A stretch of 23,068 bases of DNA from a virus, in IMG/VR virus record IMGVR_UViG_3300044949_002358, positions 1 through 23,068 of that record. One strand, 5' to 3'. Below, piece after piece: positions 18,676 to 23,068 of the stretch (its first letter is position 1; the number at the start of each line of letters is the position of its first letter). The notes beneath the pieces were generated by a model, which had not been told where the DNA came from, ran no database searches, and saw only the letters and a list, made by a program, of their open reading frames with translations. Position numbers and translations under genes: made by a program.

Positions 18676-19221
18676 TTAGCCTAAGTCTTTGATTAAAGAA
18701 GCATTAATGCGTGAACTGCTTTCACAAAAATATGCCAACACATCAGTTTTTCCCGATGCAGTGGAAAGCGTGGGAGCAGTGCCGCCTGGAAATTTAAACG
18801 CATTTCCATAGGACATTGTTCTATTTCCCGAGGAATCCTGCTTAATAACAATTGTTCCAGTTTGTCCCGATGCAGCATTAGTGGGATTGGCCAATGTGCG
18901 ATTTCCGGAAATAGTAATTACAAAGTTATTACCAAGTGAAAAATCGGGGGTGATGGTAGCTCCGTCCACCAATGTGACAATGCCTCCACGCTGAGCAGCG
19001 CTAAAAGTTTGTGCAACATTTGTCTTGGCAGTGTTGGCATCATATGCTTGAACGCTGGTGCCAATTGCAGCTTCTTTCAACAATGGAAAGCCGCCAGCAG
19101 TGGCGCCATCATGAACCACTACCACATCTTTGTCAGTGTCAACAGTAACTTCAGCAACGGCACCAGTGAAACCACTATGCTGAGCCGTTGTTCCCCGCCT
19201 GAGTTGAATTTGAGTGGCCAT
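18676..19221 (-). CDS. Tail fibre-type protein with Mtd_N-like N-terminus
   Basis: 181 residues. MATQIQLRRGTTAQHSGFTG, then VDTDKDVVVVHDGATAGGFP near 27-46 and LLKEA, is the 'iqLRRGT...h..F.Ga..Evt.dt.k..l.vhdG.t.GG.pl' pattern of the major-tropism-determinant N-terminal domain, used to attach receptor-binding proteins to the tail. The C-terminal part (NNFVITISGNRTLANPTNAA onward) is a beta-rich segment. It belongs to a row of three genes with related N-termini (19221, 19430, 20764), coupled to each other. Confidence 0.8.
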   Translation of the reverse strand: MATQIQLRRGTTAQHSGFTGAVAEVTVDTDKDVVVVHDGATAGGFPLLKEAAIGTSVQAYDANTAKTNVAQTFSAAQRGGIVTLVDGATITPDFSLGNNFVITISGNRTLANPTNAASGQTGTIVIKQDSSGNRTMSYGNAFKFPGGTAPTLSTASGKTDVLAYFCESSSRINASLIKDLG

Positions 19222-19430
19222 TAAACCAAGCTCCCATAATCGAAAGAACCGTCCACTGCTCCATCCAGTAGTCCGTAGTCAGCATTGCCAGGATTAATCA
19301 ATACCATGCTTCCTGCTTCATTTTTAATATATAGTTTACCGGCGCTTTTATCCCACGCTGGTTCTCCAACAACAAAATCTGCACCACTGGGTACAGTAGT
19401 GCCACGTCTTAATCGAATGACATTGGCCAT
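19221..19430 (-). CDS. Short tail protein with LRRGTT N-terminus, 69 residues
   Basis: MANVIRLRRGTTVPSGADFV, then GEPAWDKSAGKLYIKNEAGS and a MVLINPG strand: the attachment-type N-terminal domain without a fibre. The C-terminus DGAVDGSFDYGSLV resembles weakly the ends of its neighbours. It is coupled on both sides by overlapping or adjacent stop and start codons. It may act as a separate adaptor subunit, or be a shortened relative of the fibre genes. Confidence 0.78.
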   Translation of the reverse strand: MANVIRLRRGTTVPSGADFVVGEPAWDKSAGKLYIKNEAGSMVLINPGNADYGLLDGAVDGSFDYGSLV

Positions 19431-20764
19431 TAGAAAGTCCCGCCGTCAATAGTTGCGCTAGGACTAAGATAATCGGTGCCATCAACTGCTGCACTAAAGG
19501 CGCTAGTTCCATTGCCTTTCAAAATGCCAGTTAACGTGGTAGCTCCCGTACCTCCATTGCTCACTGCAATAGTGGTGCCGTTCCAAGTGCCAGTAGTAAT
19601 AGTGCCAAGCGTGGTAATTGTTGCTTGGCCTACGTAAGTGGAGGCAATATCAATGGAATCAGCATTGACTGTAATGCGATCTGCCGTGCCAACGGCATCA
19701 ATAGTATTGCCAGTTTTCGTGAGACCAGCGCCTGCAGTAATTTGGCCGGCACCAGAGAATTGAGTGAAGGACAGACTCGTGCTGTCAAGAGTGATGGTTC
19801 CATCAGTGGTTAACACCCAACCACTATCAGCATTGGCCGTGCCCTCTTCGACGAAGACGAACATGCCAGCCGTAACCTTGGCGGAGCTATCCGCATCAGT
19901 CGCCCGAGTCCATGAACCACCAGACACCACTACATAGATGCCATTCTCGGAAGCAGTGCTTTGGTTTTTAACCAACACTCGCTGGCCGGCAGAAAGGCTA
20001 ATGCCATCAATTGTTTGCGTACCAGAAAGCGTAATATTGGCAGTAGTGGCAACGCGGCAACTATCTTTTACATCAAGCCCTTGCTTGCTAGCGTCAACGT
20101 ACGCTTTTGTTGCAGCATCTTGAGCGCTAGTTGGATCTGCAAGATTTGTAATTTTTTGACTATTTAAACTTACCGATGCAGAAGGTGCTGCTAATTGATC
20201 TAAACGATTAGTCCGTACTTGCGTATCAAAATCACTGATTTTTGCTGCAGTGAGAGTGGGAATATCACTTGCTTCGAGAGAAGCGCCAGCAGTAACTAGC
20301 CCTTTTGTATTAACAGTGACTTTGGTGTAAGTGGCGGCAGAAACGCCAGTGTTGGCAAGCGTTAAAGTGACGGAAGTGGTTCCAGAGCCAGTGGCATCAC
20401 CAGTAAAAGAAATGTTCTGGTTGCCAGTGAGATAATTTTGCGCCTTGACAAATGCAGTGGTGGCAAGCTTTGTACTGCTGTCGCTGCTAGTTTGCGTGGC
20501 AGCCGTGGCTGTGGAACCAGTGAGATCAACAGAACCAGTAAAAGTTTTATTTCCAGTGACTGTTTGAGTGGTGCCTAAGGTGAGAAATGCTCCAGGACCG
20601 CCAATGGCAGGAACAGTTGTGGCAGTACCACCAGCTCCGCCGGTGCCTTTGCCATAATAAAGAACATCATCTACTTCGTTATAAGCCAATTCCGCATTGG
20701 CCAAGGACGACGGGGCGCCGGCGGCTCCACTAGTGCGACGCTTAATCCGAACTGTGTTTGCCAT
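19430..20764 (-). CDS. Long tail fibre protein, 444 residues
   Basis: N-terminus MANTVRIKRRTSGAAGAPSS, then LANAELAYNEVDDVLYYGKG is an attachment-type domain like its neighbours'. The body is made of fibre repeats: STKLATTAFVKAQNYLTGNQ near 96-115, KITNLADPTSAQDAATKAYV near 204-223 (a motif common in tail fibres), and a central SLSAGQRVLVKNQSTASENG domain of the kind found in many fibres. The end (TALTGILKGNGTSAFSA-like, then IDGGTF) has the repeated 'GNGT.A.....G.DYl' form. Likely the main host-contact fibre. Confidence 0.85.
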   Translation of the reverse strand: MANTVRIKRRTSGAAGAPSSLANAELAYNEVDDVLYYGKGTGGAGGTATTVPAIGGPGAFLTLGTTQTVTGNKTFTGSVDLTGSTATAATQTSSDSSTKLATTAFVKAQNYLTGNQNISFTGDATGSGTTSVTLTLANTGVSAATYTKVTVNTKGLVTAGASLEASDIPTLTAAKISDFDTQVRTNRLDQLAAPSASVSLNSQKITNLADPTSAQDAATKAYVDASKQGLDVKDSCRVATTANITLSGTQTIDGISLSAGQRVLVKNQSTASENGIYVVVSGGSWTRATDADSSAKVTAGMFVFVEEGTANADSGWVLTTDGTITLDSTSLSFTQFSGAGQITAGAGLTKTGNTIDAVGTADRITVNADSIDIASTYVGQATITTLGTITTGTWNGTTIAVSNGGTGATTLTGILKGNGTSAFSAAVDGTDYLSPSATIDGGTF

Positions 20765-21067
20765 TTAAAAATTCCCGCCGTCAGTAAGTGAGATTAAAGT
20801 TTCCGAAGAATCGGCTTTATACTTGCCGCTTGTATCATCATAGTAAATTACAGATTTGTTAGTTTTATCATTTACATCCACATCTGCCAATGCAGCAAAA
20901 GTACCGCCAGTTGTTGCTAGCGGACCATCGGCAATAATTGCCACTTGAGCTGGAACGTCTGGGGCGACAACAGTGATGGCCTGTTGCGAAATAGGCGCAA
21001 CAATTGGCCGCTCGCTCACGGGAGCGACAATGGCTTGCCCATCAATTGTTACATTTACTCTTGTCAT
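20765..21067 (-). CDS. Tail-associated protein, 100 residues
   Basis: ATG 21067 overlaps the preceding stop as ATGA and its stop lies directly before the fibre start. MTRVNVTIDGQAIVAPVSER, Val/Ala/Pro repeats (PIVAPISQQAITVVAPDVPA), then FAALADVDVNDKTNKSVIYY and DDTSGKYKADSSE, ending SLTDGGNF. The middle 'aL.DVDv.....k.vi.yd..sgKy.ads' is a motif common in tail fibre and neck-like proteins. It shares its end (GACGGCGGGA before the stop) with the long fibre gene. Probably a fibre base or connector. Confidence 0.72.
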   Translation of the reverse strand: MTRVNVTIDGQAIVAPVSERPIVAPISQQAITVVAPDVPAQVAIIADGPLATTGGTFAALADVDVNDKTNKSVIYYDDTSGKYKADSSETLISLTDGGNF

Positions 21068-21402
21068 GCGCCGCTAAAGCCTTGCTGCCAAAAAGCAGTG
21101 CCCTCTAAAATATAAAATTTGTCTAAATTGGGATTGGTCAATAGCACGTCATATTGTCCCTGCTCTGTGATGCCACTGGTTACGGCAGCATCAATTTTAA
21201 TGCGAAACACTCCACTGGCTTGCGTGACAAAAGTGGATTGAAAGTCTGCTAATTTTGCTGTGCCTTTACGGTTGAATAATTTAGCTGCAATGGTATATCC
21301 ACTCATATTCACAGGCACGCCATTGGTATCCTTGTACTGCACAAGAAGATCAAAGGTGGCACCTTGATAGATTGTGATGTCGTATTTAGCCGGCTCAATC
21401 AC
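21064..21402 (-). CDS. Ig-like / BppU-type tail protein, 112 residues, GTG start
   Basis: GTG 21402 is the best start; an in-frame stop lies nine codons upstream. The product AKYDITIYQGATFDLLVQYK, then DTNGVPVNMSGYTIAAKLFN and FRIKIDAAVTSGITEQGQYD, is an 'I..GdTf.l...y.D..G.PvnLtGyt...q....' beta domain found in baseplate and tail proteins. It lies after a terminator (21448-21471) and heads the fibre cluster 21402-17178. An AAGGAAAAGGG run lies upstream but 12 bases or more from the start. Confidence 0.78.
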   Translation of the reverse strand: MIEPAKYDITIYQGATFDLLVQYKDTNGVPVNMSGYTIAAKLFNRKGTAKLADFQSTFVTQASGVFRIKIDAAVTSGITEQGQYDVLLTNPNLDKFYILEGTAFWQQGFSGA

Positions 21403-21447
21403 AATGCGCTTTTGCCCTTTTCCTTATTGTAAGCATCTTTGGCTAAT

Positions 21448-21471
21448 AAAAAAGAGGGCCTCAGCCCTCTT
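21448..21471 (-). terminator. Intrinsic terminator between structural units
   Basis: Eight-base-pair stem AAGAGGGC/GCCCTCTT with a four-base loop, followed by a run of T on the minus strand (A at 21448-21453). The stop codon of the 30-residue gene lies in the loop. Confidence 0.83.
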
Positions 21472-21553
21472 CATCTTCCCTGGGAATGATGGCTAAAAAC
21501 GAATAGCCCATGATCAAAAGAAACGACAACAGGCCAAGGCCAATGAATGTCAT
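21461..21553 (-). CDS. Tiny membrane protein, 30 residues
   Basis: ATG 21553 to TGA 21461: MTFIGLGLLSFLLIMGYSFL, then AIIPREDEEG. One transmembrane span and an acidic tail. It overlaps the preceding gene as ATGA and has AAGGGGA eight bases and AAGGA two bases before the start, stronger ribosome-binding signals than most genes here. The stop is in the terminator loop. Function unknown. Confidence 0.62.
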   Translation of the reverse strand: MTFIGLGLLSFLLIMGYSFLAIIPREDEEG

Positions 21554-21687
21554 TTTCCTTGTCCCCTTGAAAGCTTGCGACCATGGCTCGCTTTGCTGTT
21601 TTTGCCATCCCCTTGTCGGGTGAGCTTAGGAGCGCGGGGCTTTTTCAGCTTTTGAGCCGATACTCCCACTTTTGAGCGAACTGCCAT
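21550..21687 (-). CDS. Very basic small protein, 45 residues
   Basis: ATG 21687 overlaps the preceding stop (TGATG) and its end overlaps the next start (ATGA). MAVRSKVGVSAQKLKKPRAP, then KLTRQGDGKNSKASHGRKLS and RGQGK: about one third Lys plus Arg, no acidic patch. It probably binds nucleic acid or another acidic partner, or is a small scaffold-like or tail-packing peptide. Coupling on both sides supports translation. Confidence 0.68.
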   Translation of the reverse strand: MAVRSKVGVSAQKLKKPRAPKLTRQGDGKNSKASHGRKLSRGQGK

Positions 21688-22211
21688 CAATCAATGCCGG
21701 CATCGGCAGATGAAAAGTCACTTGCAATTGTAACGCCACTTGCAGGAGCCGGCGGTTGATTGGGAGGCCAAACTGGATATAGAGGGCCTGTAATATATTG
21801 AGCAAGCTCGTCAGTGGTAGCCGTTGCTGCAATTACCTGATTCTTTTCGCCAGCGGCTTGCCGAATGGCCTCACGCTCCTCTTTGATTCCCGATGGTACG
21901 GGGCGACCATTGTCGCTTTCGCGAATAATTTGCCAATCAGTGGGAGTGAGCAGAGTGTTGGCAGTTTGACGAGTTTGGCCCTGCCAAAGCTGAACTAATT
22001 GCTCGTGGTCCTTGGGAATCAAACTACCATCTTCGCGCCTGCCCCAATAGAACCTCTCGTCGTAAGGAATGGGGTCGGGCTCTTCTGTAATTCCAGCCGC
22101 TAAACGCTCTTCTGGCGATGCAAGACGAAGCCAATTTGCAGGGCGTTGAATTCCTCCCGCATCGGTAAATGGCACATCAAGTGCTAACGGACGCCCAAGC
22201 AGGATAAACAT
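21687..22211 (-). CDS. Tail-associated protein, 174 residues (tail assembly/XkdW-like)
   Basis: ATG 22211. Begins MFILLGRPLALDVPFTDAGG and has IQRPANWLRLASPEERLAAG, DPIPYDERFYWGRREDGSLI, then LLTPTDWQIIRESDNGRPVP and SGIKEEREAIRQAAG. The 'L..TDW..iR..(d/e)....vP..i...R..iR' segment near 87-115 is typical for tail fibre assembly and DUF4376/XkdW-type proteins adjoining fibre genes. The end is Pro/Ala-rich with a final SSADAGID. A possible promoter lies upstream (22228-22256). It heads a three-gene unit ending in the terminator at 21448-21471. Confidence 0.7.
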   Translation of the reverse strand: MFILLGRPLALDVPFTDAGGIQRPANWLRLASPEERLAAGITEEPDPIPYDERFYWGRREDGSLIPKDHEQLVQLWQGQTRQTANTLLTPTDWQIIRESDNGRPVPSGIKEEREAIRQAAGEKNQVIAATATTDELAQYITGPLYPVWPPNQPPAPASGVTIASDFSSADAGID

Positions 22212-22227
22212 ACAATTAACAAGGCAT

Positions 22228-22256
22228 ATTGTAAAGTGTAGCCAATTTCTTGACAG
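22228..22256 (-). promoter_or_regulatory. Possible promoter upstream of the 22211 gene
   Basis: Minus strand CTGTCA (22251-22256, four of six matches), 17-base spacer, TACAAT (22228-22233, five of six matches), 16 bases before the ATG at 22211. The short leader is tight but possible. Confidence 0.35.
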
Positions 22257-22288
22257 AAGTCCACTTCCGCACTAGTCTTGTTCACTAC

Positions 22289-23068
22289 TCACCTGGCGCG
22301 AGAGTAATTAAAGGGTGACTCGGCGAAGGCGGCGTAGATGTAGGTAACCCCAGATTGATTAAAAGCTGTATTACTATCGCGGACCTTAAAACCATTGCTT
22401 ACAAAGTCGATGGCGTGGTTTGATAACACAGACTCGGCATTTGAATTATTCGGTGAAAGCAAGGCAATGGCTGCGTTATAGCTGTCCCTAGCGGAATCCC
22501 ACAAATACCAACCCTGAACACCTGTGGACTTAATCAGTAACCAGCGAGGGCGCATTCCGGTGAACACAAACGGGCCATCCGAGCTGCCATTCCCGGTGTA
22601 GCTGCCGAAAGAAGAGTACCCGACTACTTGGCTGAAACAGTAACCCACATAATCGAAGGCACCGTTGACAGCAGAATCACTGCCCAACTGGAATACGGTT
22701 GACGTGGGCGCCGCATTGAAAATGGCGCTAGAAGTAGCCACCGCGCCGGTGGTAAATGTCATGTATTTACCGGAGCCGTTTGAGGTGTGATAAATGCACC
22801 AGGCATCGGCTCTGTTTCTTGCCTTCAAAATTATCATCGAGGGGGCAACCCCTAAGCCATGACCCACCGTGGCACCAGTGGTTGAGTTCCCGCTGTATGT
22901 GACCACGCTAAATCCGGCGGTGGCGTTAGCTCGCACACTAGAAGTGATGGAGCCTGCTGTGTTCGTGACGGTGCTCGATCCTCCGTCAAACGCCCAGCCG
23001 ACATAGGTGGTTGCGCTGGCATTTACGTCATCAAGACTAAGACCTTGGGTGAGGGTAAATCCGTCACT
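22289..23068 (-). CDS. DUF7483-like virion structural protein, 3' part only
   Basis: The frame is open for 260 codons up to the window edge; the true start is outside, and a GTG at 22936 is internal. Visible pattern: NASATTYVGWAFDGGSSTVT, SSVRANATAGFSVVTYSGNS, TVGHGLGVAPSMIILKARNR and ADAWCIYH, then GAFDYVGYCFSQVVGYSSFG, SYTGNGSSDGPFVFTGMRPR, WLLIKST and a C-terminal VTYIYAAFAESPFNYSRAR. This 'S.VRaN.taGFSivtYtGn.t.gaTvGHGLG.aP..iivK.R' and 'Y.A.AE.PF..s.Ar' combination is a common concanavalin-like structural domain in marine and freshwater phages (DUF7483), usually in tail or capsid decoration proteins. Confidence 0.85.
   Translation of the reverse strand, partial: SDGFTLTQGLSLDDVNASATTYVGWAFDGGSSTVTNTAGSITSSVRANATAGFSVVTYSGNSTTGATVGHGLGVAPSMIILKARNRADAWCIYHTSNGSGKYMTFTTGAVATSSAIFNAAPTSTVFQLGSDSAVNGAFDYVGYCFSQVVGYSSFGSYTGNGSSDGPFVFTGMRPRWLLIKSTGVQGWYLWDSARDSYNAAIALLSPNNSNAESVLSNHAIDFVSNGFKVRDSNTAFNQSGVTYIYAAFAESPFNYSRAR

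Noticed and set aside
1-23068. tRNA genes, CRISPR arrays, insertion sequences, integrase and attachment sites
   Set aside because: I looked for T-loop sequences, regularly spaced repeats, transposase or recombinase motifs and flanking inverted repeats and found none that hold up.

Overview
The window looks like part of a tailed bacteriophage genome, most likely a cyanophage of picocyanobacteria (Synechococcus/Cyanobium type). The evidence is the gene set, not a host marker: a DUF1071-type single-strand annealing protein, RecB-like exonuclease, primase-helicase fusion, dCTP deaminase, ThyX, DUF3310 and DUF932 proteins, a two-domain lysin, and tail proteins of the kind common in marine and freshwater cyanophages. 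I saw no integrase, tRNA, CRISPR array, photosynthesis gene or insertion sequence. Host assignment is inference.

Layout. 1-5967 (minus): many small genes. The first four units (DUF932 protein, SH3-barrel protein, an 88-residue protein, and an RlpA-like secreted protein with a 58-residue partner) look separately transcribed; two end in clear terminators. Two intergenic stretches (663-925 minus, 1914-2152 plus) hold several stem-loops plus an intrinsic terminator and are candidate structured RNAs. From 5967 down to 2350 runs one packed operon of about twelve mostly unknown small genes, coupled by ATGA or TGATG overlaps, with a terminator at 2317-2342; it includes a 249-residue HTH protein with a small-terminase-like arrangement. 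5968-6483 is a GC-rich stretch with a 16-bp direct repeat, hairpins and a terminator. 6484-8448 (minus): the primase-helicase.

8531-14897 (mostly plus): the DNA metabolism block. It begins with a possible ribbon-helix-helix regulator, then the annealing protein, tiny membrane and secreted proteins, the exonuclease, a possible ssDNA-binding protein with the window's best Shine-Dalgarno, dCTP deaminase, a nuclease-like protein, ThyX and DUF3310. One minus gene (13096-13467) overlaps its plus neighbours. An HNH endonuclease gene (14894-15382, minus) separates this block from lysis.

15463-17200 (plus): lysis block. It has two small membrane proteins (holin candidates), an exact T4-late-like TATAAATA box, a GH73 glucosaminidase fused to a YkuD L,D-transpeptidase-fold domain, and a downstream unknown protein. 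17178-23068 (minus): tail and structural genes, including three consecutive proteins with related LRRGTT-type N-termini, an Ig-like tail protein, two very small genes ending in a terminator, and a partial DUF7483-like structural gene running off the edge.

The genes fit a lytic programme: early small effectors and recombination/replication, nucleotide synthesis, then lysis and virion structure. All family names come from reading the translated sequences by eye; no searches were run.
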